DNA from: Taxillus chinensis
Lineage: Eukaryota; Streptophyta; Magnoliopsida; Santalales; Loranthaceae
DNA length: 64,000 nucleotides
Direction of reading: 5' to 3'
Assembly (NCBI GenBank): GCA_023512835.1
Contig: CM042087.1
Coordinates: 15,532,853-15,596,852 of the forward strand
Part shown: piece by piece, positions 1-10,745 of the stretch
How positions within the stretch are numbered: the stretch's first letter is position 1
Layout: each line of letters starts with the position of its first letter
Notes under the pieces: generated by a model
The model's database searches: none
What the model was told of the DNA's origin: nothing
The model's input: only the letters and a program-made list of their open reading frames with translations
Translations under genes and position numbers: made by a program

Positions 1-242
1 CGTTTTTCATCGGAATTGAGCTCAGTCAAGTGCGACATTCTCCAAATTTCCTCCTCTATCCCCTGGTATTGGTCTTGGCATACTTTAGAGACTTGTAGCA
101 AAGGTTATCTATTTTAGGCTTCCCCATTCGTGTAAGTGTATGCATTTATGGACCTATTCAACAAGGTATAGGGCATGAGCATAATGGTATCTAGAAAAAC
201 ATGGGATTAGTATGTCCAACCGGGACAAAATGGGGTCTAATA
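1..242 (-). repeat. Tat-1 3' LTR, start only (partial)
   Basis: This is collinear with 12545-12786 and 18185-18390 and ends at the PPT, so it is the first 240 or so bases of the minus-strand 3' LTR. The LTR start, TGTTGGACC in Tat-3, is mutated here to TATTAGACC. The rest lies outside the window. Confidence 0.85.
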
Positions 243-330
243 GCTGCCCCTCTTTGTGCATTGTTTGTATACAAACAGTGTACAAAGATAGAAAGGAGTC
301 ATTTTGGACGGGTTGGAGCACTTACCTGAC
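243..330 (-). promoter_or_regulatory. Tat-1 polypurine tract and adjacent dyad
   Basis: On the minus strand a purine run (AAAGAGGGG, 247-255) lies next to the 3' LTR, where plus-strand DNA synthesis is primed. A 16-bp perfect palindrome centred on GTATAC lies at 262-277. Its 7-bp arms TGTTTGT/ACAAACA are kept beside the PPT in Tat-2 (18403-18420) and Tat-3 (51605-51620) although the central two bases differ. Confidence 0.75.
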
Positions 331-478
331 TTACCTAGCACAGAGGAAGAGTAGAATGTGACGGTTGGGTCTGTCCCCAAGAGGGAAAAGGGGCTTCGTA
401 GGGCGGTGGACTTGGATAATAATTTGATGAGGCATCTAGGGCCGTCTACGATGTAAAGATACTAGAGATTGAAAGTCT

Positions 479-1180
479 ACAACAACGTAATAGGCTTGAA
501 CTGAAGATGGAAAGCCCACGGCCACGATAGGCTTGAACTGAAAAATGGAAAGCCCACAACAACGATAGGCTTGAACTGAAAAATGGAAAGCCCACAGCAA
601 CGATAGGCTTGAACTGAAGATGAAAAAGCCCACAACAACGATAGGCTTGAACTGAAAAATGAAAAGCCCACAGCAACGATAGGCTTGAACTGAAGATGAA
701 AAGCCCACAACAACGATAGGCTTGAACTGACAAATGAAAAGCGCACAGCAACGATAGGCTTGAACTGAAAAATGGAAAGCCCACAGCAATGATAGGCTTG
801 AACCGAAAAAAGAAAGCCTACAGCAACGATAAGCGTGAATTGAAAATGGAAAGCCCACAACAACGATAGACTTGAACTAAAAAGGGAAAGCCCACAGCAA
901 TGAAAGGCTTGAACTGAAAAGGGAAAGCCCACAACAACGATAGGCTTAAACTGAAAATTGAAAGGCCCATAGCAACGATAGGCTTGAATTGAAAATGAAA
1001 AGCCCACAACAACGATAGGCTTGAACTGAAAAGGGAACGCCCATAGCAACGATAGGCATGAATTGAAAATGGAAAGCCCACAACAACGATAGGCTTGAAT
1101 TGAAAATGGAAAGCCTACAGCAACGATAGGTTTGAACTGAAAATGGAAATCCCACAACAATGATAGACTTGAATGGGAGA
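479..1180 (-). repeat. Tandem array of 37-38 bp units in the Tat-1 3' UTR
   Basis: About 18 copies of a 37-38 bp unit, with the core GATAGGCTTGAACTGAAAA on the plus strand. Successive units tend to alternate between an ACAACAACG and an ACAGCAACG version, giving a dimeric higher-order period of about 75 bp. It lies between integrase and PPT, the position where Ogre/Tat elements are known to carry variable satellite-like arrays. The long overlapping open frames here are a by-product of the periodicity. Confidence 0.93.
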
Positions 1181-2371
1181 GACTAGTTGGAGACATCGAT
1201 TGATATTTGAGGGAAATGCTTTGAGGAATAGGTGACCTTGGGAAGTAACCCAATCTGGGCTCCCTCTACGAGTTCACTCAAGGAGATCGCTCTACGTGGT
1301 GACCCAAAAAGGAAAAAAATTTGTTCATGTGTCAAAAGGATGCTTTAGGGAAGTGGCAAAGAAAGATTTAGGGTGGAACAAAAGAAGTTTGGAGGGCTTG
1401 CTGAGAAGCTTGCTGAGAATGAGCTCTGGGGATCTTCAGAGGCAATGGCGTTCCTGAAATGTGGAATGCCAATAACGCATGGAAAGCAAATAATGCATGG
1501 AATGCAATGTGGTGTATGCAGGGATGCATAGTGAAATGAATGACTCAATATGGGCTGGGGGTTTATCTCCATGCCGTTGGAGAGTTTGGATGACATCCAA
1601 CTCGTTTGGAGAACTCTTTGTCTCTCTGGCTGGGGAGTCCGTTCTATCTTTGCTGGGGAACTCCCTTTTGTGGATGAAGGGTCTGTTTAATTTAGCTTTG
1701 CCGCATTAAGGAGCTTGACTTGATGACTTCACTGGGGATATTGGTATTTTGTGGCAATATTGGTACTTTACATTGAAGAGATTGACTTGTTTGAGGTTTT
1801 TGAGCTTGACCCTACTCATAAGGTAATGCCAAAACAGCCTACTGGGATTCAAAATATTCTAATTAAATGTAAAATAAAGACAATGTAACATGATTAAAGA
1901 GATGGAAAAGGGGTTGTTGTTGGTTTGACTCCACAAAACATATGTATATCGTAAAAAGTGCCCCTTGTTATACTCTGTAAACAGAATCACAAGTCTTTAA
2001 AAGCATAACATACAAATTTGATTCGAGTGTGCCTTAAGTTTGACCGAGTCTTCCATTGTTTGTAGTTGCTGTTTTCAAATGGTGTTGTGTCTATTATTTG
2101 CAAAGGACCCTGTTTCATGTGGTCTTGATCCTCCGAGATTCTGACCGATTTCATTCTTCAAGGTTTGTTTTTGGCTTTGTATTTTACCCTTGGTGGCCTT
2201 TCAGGTTTTCACCAAGTCCGCCTTTGTTTGCTTCTTTGTCTTTTGTTGGGGCTGTGTATTTTACCCTTGGTGCCCTTTCGGGTTTTCACCAAGTTTGCTC
2301 ATTGTTGTCATGCTTTATTCTTTCCATGTCTCGGGAGAACGATTAAGGAACTCCTCATTTGGATGGGAGAG
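1181..2371 (-). other. Tat-1 3' UTR, non-coding
   Basis: No credible gene. It matches the equivalent stretch of Tat-3 (49165-50403) in many places, including the region around 1345-1600. A segment reading ACCCTTGGTG-CCTTTC-GGTTTTCACCAAG occurs twice, near 2188-2230 and 2262-2305, and the same duplication is present in Tat-3 (49205-49330), so it predates the split of the two copies. Confidence 0.7.
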
Positions 2372-3512
2372 TCAAGTATAGAATTTTTTCACTGCATCGC
2401 TATTCACTGGGTTAGGGAGCTCATCACCATCCATTCTGGCAAAGATTAAGGCGCCTCCTGAGAATGCTTTCTTCACAACATATGGGCCTTCATAATTGGG
2501 AGTCCACTTGCCTCTATGGTCATGTTGAATTGGTAAAATCTTCTTGAGGACGAGGTCACCCGCTTGAAAGCTTCTGGGCTTCACCTTTTTATTGTAGTTG
2601 TTCATCATCCTCTGTTGATATAGCTGTCCTCTGCAAACAGCTGCCAAACGTTTGCCTTCGATTAACTTCAACTGTTCATAACGACTTTGGGCCCATTTTG
2701 TTTCTTCAAGATGAGTATCCTTGAGTACTCGGAGGGAAGGTATCTCCACTTCAACAGGTAAGACTACCTCCATACCATAAACCAAAGAAAACGGAGTTGC
2801 CCTAGTTGATGTTCGTATTAAGGTGTGGTAAGCATGCAAAGCATATGGTAGCTTCTCATGCCAAGCTTTGTATGTTTCCGTCATCTTTCTGATAATGTTC
2901 TTGATGTTCTTATTGGCTGCTTCAACTGCTCCATTCATCTTTGGGTGATAGGGGGTCGAGTTGCGGTGTTGAAGTTTGTACGTTTCGCACAATTTACCCA
3001 TCATCCGACTATTTAGATTGGCGGCATTATCTGTTATGATCTGCTCAGGAAGTCCATAGCGACAGATGATATTATTCCGCATAAATCTAAGTACCACAGC
3101 TTGTGTGACATTGGCATATGACGCTGCTTTTACCCACTTGGTAAAGTAATCGATGGCCACCAAAATGAAACGATGACCATTGGATGCTTTCAGAGATATC
3201 GGTCCGATCACATCGATGCCCCAAAGTGAAAACAGCCACGGGGAAACCATCACATGCAGTCTGGATGGCGGTACTTGGATTTTATCGCCATAAATTTGAC
3301 ACTTGAGGCATTTACGCACATATTCAATGCAATCCTTTTCCGTGGTGGCCCAATAATAGCCCATTCGCATGATTTGCCTTGTTAATGCATGTTCATTTGC
3401 GTGTGAACTACATTCTCCTTCGTGCACTTCTTTCATTATCTGTTTCGACTCTTCTTTTGCCACACACCGCAGTAACACCATGTCATGATTTCACTTATAT
3501 AGAATGGGACCA
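2372..3512 (-). pseudogene. Tat-1 integrase
   Basis: Integrase inserts the cDNA into the nuclear genome. The frame from 3481 to 2372 gives 369 residues with an H-H-C-C zinc region (HANEHAL ... CLKCQ), then the D,D,E core with D in GIDVIGP, D in IITDNAAN and E in GAVEAANKN, then a C-terminal segment ending KKFYT. This domain is open throughout, unlike the Tat-3 copy. It lies in a different frame from the RT upstream, so a frameshift at about 3482-3512 separates it from the polyprotein. I list it as part of a dead pol rather than as a free gene; the first methionine (3481) is not a real start. Confidence 0.85.
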
Positions 3513-5757
3513 TCAAGGTAATAATTGGATGACGTCATCAAACCAAGGCTTTTCTTTAGTATTTCCTTCAACGACCATGCAATGTGCAGGAGTATCTTGT
3601 ATACGGATATTGAAGGACTGGACTTCCAACGTTGTGTCTAGTCGAAGGAGGGAGGCTAGAGTGGCCAACGCATCAGGAATCTGATTGTATTCCCTGGGCA
3701 TATGTTCGAATGTGATGTCTTCGAATTGCTAGGGTAACTCTGTAACATACTCCTGATAGGGGATTAGTTTGTGGTTTCGAGTCTCCCATTCACCCCTTAC
3801 TTGAAAAATGATGAGTGTCGAATTGCCAAACACTCGTAATTTTTTTATTCCTCTGCTAATTACTTCTTGAAGTCCCATCATACAGGCCTCATATTCTGCT
3901 ACGTTGTTGGTGCAAGGGAAGGTTAACTTTGCTGCCATTGGGAAATGTTCGCCCTTTGGAGATATCAAGATGGCCCCAACGCCGTGCCCCAAGAGACTAG
4001 AGGCTCCATCAAACCACATAGTCCATATGTTTGATACCTCGGCTATATGAATGTTGATGTGCTCATCTGGAAATCCAATAGTCATAAGCTCATAATCTTC
4101 TAGTGCTCTGTTTGCCAAGTAATCAGCTATTGCACTCCCTTTGATGGCTTTTTGAGGCACATAGATGATATCATATTCCGATAGGACCAATTGCCATTTG
4201 GCAATTCTTCTAGAGATGAATGGCTTTTCCAAGAGATATTTGAGTGGATCATGCCTTGAAATCAGCCATGTGGTATGATAAAGAGTGTACTGCCTTAATC
4301 GTCTTGTTATCCACATAAGGGCACAACATGTCTTTTCCAACGGTGTATAGTTCTCTTCATTGATGGTAAACTTCTTGCTAAGATAATAAATGGCTTGCTC
4401 CTTTCTTCCTGTAGAATTATGTTGCCCCAAGACACAACCCATTGAGGACTCCTGAACAGTCAAGTATAAGATCAAGGGTCTGTCTGGCACTAGGGGGACC
4501 AAAACAGGTGGATTGGACAGATATTGCTTGATCCTGTCAAAAGCTTCTTGACATTTGTCATTCCAGACTTCGAGGTTATCCTTCCGTAATGTCTTGAAAA
4601 TGGGTTCGCATATGGCCGTTAATTGTGAAATGAATCGGGCAATGTAATTCAACCGTCCGAGGAATCCTCTGACCTCCTTGATAGTTTGTGGTGGGGGCAT
4701 CTCCTGGATAGCTCGAACCTTGTCTGGATCAATTTCCACTCCTTTTTGGCTCACAATGAAACCTAACAGTTTTCCTGACATGGCTCCAAAAGTGCATTTT
4801 TCAGGGTTCAATTTGAGTTGATATTTCCGTAGTCTATTAAAAAGTTTACGGAGTACTTCGATGTGATCTTCAGTGCTCCGTGATTTAGCTATCATATCAT
4901 CCACATAGACCTCGACTTCTTTATGCATCATGTCATGGAATAGGGTTAACATGGCTCGTTAATAGGTTGCAACCGCATTCTTCAGACCAAACGGCATCAC
5001 ATTATAACAGAACGTGCCCCAAAGTGTCGTGAAAGTGGTCCTCTGCTTGTGTTTGGGGGCCATACGAATCTGGTTGTAGCCCAAGAAGCCATCCATGAAT
5101 GAGAATAGAGCATGCTTTGCTGTGTTATCCACTAGGGTATCAATATGAGGAAGTGGGAAGTTGTCTTTCATACTGGCCCAGTTCAGATCTCTATAATCGA
5201 CACACATGCGTACTTTGCCTCCTTTCTTCGGTACTGGTACAACATTGGCCACCCATTCTGGATAGTGGGAGACACTTAGAAACCCTGCGTCCCATTGCTT
5301 TTTGACTTCTTCTTTAATCCTCAGCAGCATCTCTAGTCTCATTCTTCGCAATTTCTGCTGTACTGGCTTGCACTCTAGCTTCACTGGTATGTGATGTTGT
5401 ACTATGTCTATGTCTAATCCTGGCATATCTTGGTATGACCATGCCAAAATGTCGAAGTAGCTCCTTAACAGCTCGATTAATTGCTTTTTGATGTCGGTAG
5501 CTATCAAAGACCCTACCCTCAATTCTCTTGGTTTGGCAACCGTCCCCAAATTCAATGTGTCTACTCGGTCCTCACTTGGAATGGATAAGCAATTGTCCTT
5601 TTCCAATAGGCATATGATCTCTCCCGGTAGCTCGGGTGTCTCCTCTACCTCATTCTCATCAGCTTCAAACACTGGCTGCTCCCAGTTTGGACTTTGGTCA
5701 AACCTTAGGCATCTCGTTTCGCTTTTGCATACTATGTTTTTATTGACATTATGATAC
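3513..5757 (-). pseudogene. Tat-1 RT, RNase H and archaeal-type RNase H (pol exon 2)
   Basis: Copies RNA to cDNA and degrades the RNA strand. One minus-strand frame runs from 5757 to 3513, broken by TAA at 4959-4961 and further stops near 3726. In order: an acidic linker; RT with VPVPKKGG, MCVDYRDLN and YVDDMIAKS (catalytic YVDD intact, unlike Tat-3); the RNase H typical of Ty3 (EENYTPLEKTCCAL); then at about 4040-3740 a second RNase H of the archaeal type (WFDGASSLLGHGVGAI, NNVAEYEACMMGL), diagnostic of Tat elements. The open frame begins before the methionine at 5849 because the predicted intron (5758-5943) precedes it. Frame changes before integrase. Confidence 0.88.
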
Positions 5758-5943
5758 CTGCTTATAAGAGAATTACAAGTTGGTAACCAAATATGATATG
5801 CATATGTCATGAATGGAATACACCATGAAACATTTGAAAAAAGGTACATTTTATTGGAAAGATTTTAATAAAAACAAATGTTCACCGCTTCAAAAGACGT
5901 TAAAATAGAATACATTAAATCTCAGTGACCCCGTAAGCATTAC
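5758..5943 (-). other. Predicted Ogre-type intron between gag-pro and RT (Tat-1)
   Basis: Minus-strand sequence begins GTAATG and ends in a T-rich stretch and AAGCAG just before GTATCA. It is 186 nt and collinear with the 185-nt Tat-3 intron at 45524-45708. Ogre elements are known to splice an intron between gag-pro and RT. In this copy a frameshift upstream (around 6095) means splicing would not restore the frame. Confidence 0.6.
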
Positions 5944-6430
5944 ATTATGGGGAGGTCCAGGATGGTTCAATTGTTCAATGGCTGGTTGGGATCCTCTCGC
6001 ACCAACTGAACCATCTCGCTTGGTGCATGCTTGTCTATGTCTAGTGCAGCCACAGTCCCAGTTTTAGTTTCGGCTTGGCTTTTGTGGATAAACCCCCACT
6101 CTGAAAAGTATCATGTAAAGGGGGAAAGCTCCTCCTTTCTTCTTGTACTGGTCTTTTCTGCAACCTTGCCATTCTGATTTCCTTCTTCTTGGTAGCTTCC
6201 GTTTGCCTGTCAGCTCTTGTAGGCATGTAGCCTAACCCAAACTTCTCGGTATTTTCTCGGATGGTCAACGGTTTCTGAATTCCTTGAGCTCTTGGGCCTA
6301 ATCCTTGCCCTGTTTTGTACCCTTGTTTGATCATGGTGGCTGCGATCATTCTTGCAGCCTTCGAGAGATAATGGATTGGGGCAGAAGTGACATTCACCAT
6401 CTCAAACGCCCGATAGGAGCATTCTAGTAT
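5944..6430 (-). pseudogene. Tat-1 post-protease G-patch-like segment
   Basis: Minus-strand frame 6400-6041 has a glycine-rich stretch of G-patch type (MIKQGYKTGQGLGPRAQGIQ, then FGLGY) followed by a basic region (RMARLQKR). It equals the region just after the protease in Tat-3 (45060-45523). The match with Tat-3 starts abruptly at about 6428 (ECSYRAFE), with no protease upstream, so this is the surviving tail of gag-pro. A frameshift near 6095 makes the last residues differ from Tat-3. G-patches of retroviral and retrotransposon proteases are thought to bind nucleic acid; a function here is inference. Confidence 0.7.
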
Positions 6431-6606
6431 TTTTCATTTGATATGCATGTATGAATAAATGTATATGCGGAGGGTTAGAAAAACAAACAACTTTATTGCA
6501 AACAAAACACATAATACAAACACACAATACAAACATACAATGCTGAAATGCCATGTAACATGAAAGCTATCATTACATGATCTTAAGGCATTCTTCCAGT
6601 CATCTC
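6431..6606 (-). other. Short AT-rich junction where the protease is missing
   Basis: Non-coding sequence between the gag stop and the G-patch segment. Relative to Tat-3, the CxxH-type modules and the protease (43417-45060) are absent here. Contains minus-strand AATAAA near 6495. Confidence 0.6.
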
Positions 6607-7628
6607 CTAAGTAGCACGGTGCCTTTTCCGTTGGGGTGGTCGCTCACTTGCTTCCTCCCTCTGCCGCAATATGGTCTCGACTTGTTTTTCCCTCAACTGC
6701 AACCTTTGCAGAGTTCCTTTTAACGATGCTTCTAACCTTTGGATCTGTTGCCTTAGAGTCTGATTCTCTTGGAGGATAGCTCTCATGTCCGAAGTTAACT
6801 GTGGCTTGTGTTGTGCCCTCCAAGATATGTATGCAGGATAAACACCAGGCTTTGGATTGTTGGGATGGATCTCGTGTGGGGTGGACCATGCCTGATACAT
6901 CTTTTTGCCTTTTTCTATGAGCATGGTTCGATCATAAGTGAAGTCATAATCTTCCATGCCGAATAGCACAGGGATAATCTGATGATGCCCAACTTGTCTT
7001 CCACCCTGCAGTGGTGCATATGCAGTTCCTCCCCAAGGACTTAGGAGTGGGACCTAATTGTAGTCCCCGCAACTATAAGAGTCATGAAGACCACCAACAT
7101 CCAAGGAGCAGTCCAAGTAATGTCGTTTTTTGTGAGGTTCTCTAACTTCTTTTTCCAACTTTCAAAGTCTTTAGGTAGGTTCCACTTGCTGAGCAAAATA
7201 TCCAATATTGTTGTGGATGGTACCTGGTAAACAGCAGGAAAACGAGGAACACTACAGGGGAAATGACCTTGCAACCAGGTGCATAGGAGAGGCAGGCACC
7301 CCATGAACTGTCCCGAGCCTTTACTCCTCAGATAAGTAAGAGATCGAATGGTTTCAGCCAATATAGCAGGAGTAGGGTTACATCCTTTGAGCACCTACTG
7401 GACCAAATCTACAACTGCACCATCGATGTGGGCTGGTATCCTCGGAAAAATGACTAGCCCATATATAGCTAGTGTAAGCAATTTGTGTGCCCCTGCTTCT
7501 GTCGCGGTCTGTATCATTTCTTTGATTGTTTCCCATAGAAGATATTCCCGCCCACCATAGGTTGTGGCGCCGGTGAGTCCCATACTGGCTTTCCCCCTGC
7601 TTCTTTTGCGTTTGGGCGGTCTTTTGGG
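6607..7628 (-). pseudogene. Tat-1 gag (N-terminal part lost)
   Basis: Gag forms the virus-like particle. Minus-strand frames 7583-7395 and 7394-7041 are in register, separated by one in-frame stop. They give a domain common at the gag end of Tat elements (IYGLVIFPRIPAHIDGAVVD; ILAETIRSLTYLRSKGSGQF; DITWTAPWM). A frame change leads to 6969-6607, which has a long charged heptad-like helix (LQENQTLRQQIQRLEASL ...), probably a coiled coil, and a basic tail. The N terminus and part of the leader are gone at the junction with the solo LTR at 7629. Confidence 0.75.
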
Positions 7629-8217
7629 TGTAAAAATATCTGTTTAGTATTGTGCTCGTCATTTCGAGCGTTTTGACAGTAATTGGGCTCAATTTGGAGT
7701 TCGTGACCTCGGGAGGTCAATTATTGCATTCGGGAGATCAATTATTGCTGGGAGGCCAATTATTGGCAGCAATATAAATAATTAAGAAACTGCGTTATCC
7801 CTTTATTTTGCTTGGTGCGTGCATGTTTGAGCAAGAGAGAGAGAGAGAGAAGGTGAAGAGCTTCACTTGGCGATTTTAGGGCGATTGGAGCTCGTGGATC
7901 GCAAATAATCTTCCAGGTAGGTGTCCTTGAGCCTCTTATCTCGATTCTGTCTTAGAATATGCGTGAATTTATCATGAATTATGAATTTGAGCATGAACCC
8001 TAAGTTTTGGGGGAAACCCAATTTTGGGGTTAGATCTGATGATTTAGCATAAAATCTGTGGTTAAGAACTGATTTATATCAGTTTGGGTACGTAATTTTG
8101 TACTCTGTTTAGTAAAACGCGTGTTTGTGAGTGCCTGGGGGTTGTTGCGTTGATTCCAGACGAAAATTTGGCCAAAAACGATGATAAACAATAACCTGGG
8201 CGAACTGCAGTGTTGAA

Positions 8218-8465
8218 GTTCGTAGTCCGGAGCAGTTAGTCCGGATTAGTAGTCCGGAGGAATTAGTCCGGAGCAGTTAGTCCGGATCAGTAGTCCGTAG
8301 CAGTTAGTCCGGATCAGTAGTCTAGAGCAGTTAGTCCGGATCAGTAGTCCGGAGTAGTTACTCCGGATCAGCAGCAGTGATCCGTAGCATCGCTCCGCAG
8401 CAGTGTTTCCGTAGCATCACTCCGCAGCAATGTTTCCGTAGCATCCATTCCGCAGCAGTGATCAG
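8218..8465 (+). repeat. Short tandem array (AGTCCGGA/CAGTAGT type) in solo LTR
   Basis: At 8220-8360 the motifs AGTCCGGAGCAGTT and AGTCCGGATCAGT alternate about nine times. They pass at 8370-8465 into GTTTCCGTAGCATC and ATCCGCAGCAGT variants. CpG-rich and degenerate; possibly U3 enhancer-like, which is inference. Confidence 0.8.
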
Positions 8466-8989
8466 CGTGATGATCCGCGATAGTGTTCAGCAAGATCAGC
8501 GCGCATCGCCTTCGACATTTACATTGTAAACCATTATCAAGTATTATACTTAAGTTACAATGTAAATAACGAAATACCCCCCATTTGGATTCAAAGAAAA
8601 ATACTAGAAAAATTAATTCCCACTCTTTCAAAATGTGAAAATTGGGATTTAGTGTAAAATCTCGGAAAAACCCAAAAGTTCGTAGTGGTGAATTTTTGGA
8701 AAGTGGGGTTAGACATCTCAGAAAAATCCCCAAAAATCAGATTATCTTATTTATGATATGGAAACCCAATGCCGGGACTTTTGATTTCAAGAAAATAGCT
8801 GCTATGGGTACTTCCTTCATAAATCAAGGATTGAGGATTTACTTGTGAAAACTGGCTACAGTTTTAAAGGAAACGTCGAGAATGACATGCCATACTCATG
8901 TTAGTATGTTGGTGTGAGGTATTGGGGCATGGACTCCGTGAATTGTTTGGGTTCTCACCGTGATGCACCGATGGTGCGATGTGGTTGAT

Positions 8990-9128
8990 GGGGCAGGCAT
9001 ATGCGCTGATGGCAGGCCTGTGTGGCGACTGTGGCCGGGCATATTGCGCTATGCCGTGGCAGGCATATGCGCCAATGGTAGGCCGGTGTGGTGACTGTGT
9101 CCGGGCATATAGCGCTGTGGTAGGGCTG
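8990..9128 (+). repeat. Two-copy direct repeat of about 68 bp in solo LTR
   Basis: GGCAGGCATATGCGC ... GTGTGG-GACTGTG ... GGGCATAT-GCGCT occurs at about 8993-9060 and again at 9060-9127 with a few mismatches. Confidence 0.75.
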
Positions 9129-9727
9129 AGTGCCTTGAGCTGGGATCCTGTTGAGGATCGTGGACAAGCTGTCCTGTGTGGGCAGGCTAGGTCCTGATGT
9201 TTGTTTGCAGGCTGAGTCCTGATGATTGTGCACACAACACAGTACACGAGTACACAGAGCATATAGTATAGACTTGTATGCCTGCATGATGTGGAGTGTT
9301 GGGGTCACCTACTGAGCTTGTCGCTCACCCCTACTTGTTGTTTACCTTTTTAGGTGTGACCCGAGACTAGTGGAGGACTTTCTTCCAGGAGGACGTGCCC
9401 ACTACTCTGATGTATGATACAGTACTGTATTCTGTATTGTGTATTATATTATATTTGTATTCCGGACATGGGTCCGTGGACAGTTGTATTTGCATGTTGT
9501 TTGTGATGTGATGTCTGTATGACTGTTTAACTTATTGTATGCATGATGATGTATGGGAAAGTACAGGATTACCCTTGATGTATGACTGTACAGGGTTGCA
9601 TATTTGAGACAGCACCCGCGGTGTAGTCTCTATTGGTGCTAGTCACCAACCCCTTGACATTTCGGGTGTGGGCAAGGGGAAGTCATGTTCCTGGTTCTGG
9701 GTTTTCTTGGAATTCGGGGGCGTGACA

Positions 9728-10065
9728 GACATGCCTTAAAAGAACCTCAAACTTGAGTGAGGAGTCCGAGGCCCCATTGCGGATAATGATCAATGCGCTG
9801 GGGACCATACTGAACCTCACTACTCTAAATTGTGCTAAACCTGGGTATAGGGTTATGCATGGATGCCACAAGTAGGGAAAACAGTAAATCATAACTATCA
9901 TGGTAGTTAAAGCCTATAAATAAATTGCAGTTAAAAAATAAACGACAACTGTAATGGCAGTTAAACAAGTAAATCACAATTACGGCTAGAAAATAACTCT
10001 ACAATAGTACAATGAAAATAACCTCGTAATCTTAGTTCTAGACCTAACTCTCTAAATTGTGTATG
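9728..10065 (-). other. Tat-1 leader (5' UTR)
   Basis: Non-coding sequence between PBS and gag. It is collinear with the Tat-2 leader at 13480-13745 (both contain CCTTAAAAGAACCTCAA and GGGTATAGGGTTATGCAT). Confidence 0.75.
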
Positions 10066-10083
10066 TTCCTAGCAGAGTCGCCA
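10066..10083 (-). promoter_or_regulatory. Tat-1 primer-binding site (tRNA-Arg type)
   Basis: Minus strand reads TGGCGACTCTGCTAGGAA, two bases after the LTR end TGATGACA. Tat/Ogre elements use a tRNA-Arg primer; the intact form TGGCGACTCTGCTGGGGA is seen in Tat-2. Confidence 0.8.
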
Positions 10084-10479
10084 GCTGTCATCACTAGTTT
10101 TCGTCCGGGCCCGTTTGGGGTGAGCTCAAACTAAACCAATGGTGAGAAATTTAGAGTCGCCACCAACTGTTTTTGGGGTACAATTGGGTACCCTCTACTT
10201 TGAGTAGTGTAAAGTGTGGTCTGCATTATCAAAGAAGGGTTCGGGAGTTTGTTACGTGTAGGGAAGGATTAGCACCCCTACAGCGCCCTTTCAGTATCTA
10301 CTTTTGGAAAAGGAGGTTTTCTATTTATTGTCACTGCTGTGCTTGGGTTGGGTTTTCTAGAAAGTCTAGGCTGTTTATTTGGCTAAGTTATTTATTAAAG
10401 TTATGGTTCAATTGATTTACCTAAATTTCTAAAGGGACTCCTAAAAGTTTTTGTTTGAAGTGGAAAATGAAATCCTAAT

Positions 10480-10745
10480 TTTTATTTTATTTTTATTTGT
10501 TTTTTATTTTATTTATTTTATTTGTTTTTTATTTTATTTATTTTATTTATTTTTTTATTTTTTTCGTTTTTATTTTTTTGTTTTTGTTTTCTTTTTGGAA
10601 AACGTGTTGTTTTTTCGTTTTGTTTTTGTTTTGTGTGTTTTTTTTGTCAAAAAATGTTTTGTTTTTGTTTTGTGTGTTTTTTTGTTAAAAAATGTTTTGT
10701 GTTTTTTTTCTTTTCTTTTTAACTTTTGAAAGCTTCTCCTTTTTT
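10480..10745 (+). repeat. T-rich low-complexity block in Tat-1 LTR
   Basis: Runs of TTTTATTT and TTTTTGTTTT. The same block occurs in the Tat-2 LTR (about 16435-16635) and, as A-rich sequence, in the Tat-3 3' LTR (53855-54200), so it is an ancestral LTR feature. Confidence 0.85.

Larger units (their letters stand above)
7629..9727 (+). mobile_element. Solo LTR, Ty3-type, inserted in Tat-1 gag/leader
   Basis: Right end GGGGGCGTGACA and a 3' portion with CAGCACCCGCGGT and TTTCGGGTG match the end of the solo LTR at 13752-16049. The left end is placed at TGTAAAAAT (7629) by analogy and is less certain. No target duplication is visible (left TTGGG, right GACAT). The neighbouring Tat-1 leader lacks sequence that Tat-2 retains, so a deletion probably removed the left junction. 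Contains a GA run (about 7836-7850) and two internal repeat arrays. Confidence 0.65.

Noticed and set aside
436..1253. Several long overlapping open frames of Phe/Ser/Leu/Cys-rich repeats
   Set aside because: All derive from the 37-38 bp tandem array in the Tat-1 3' UTR. Multiple frames are open at once and no start context or homology is visible.
8864..9308. Cys/His-rich open frames that could suggest a zinc protein
   Set aside because: Cover a two-copy direct repeat in a solo LTR; no recognisable domain and open on both strands.
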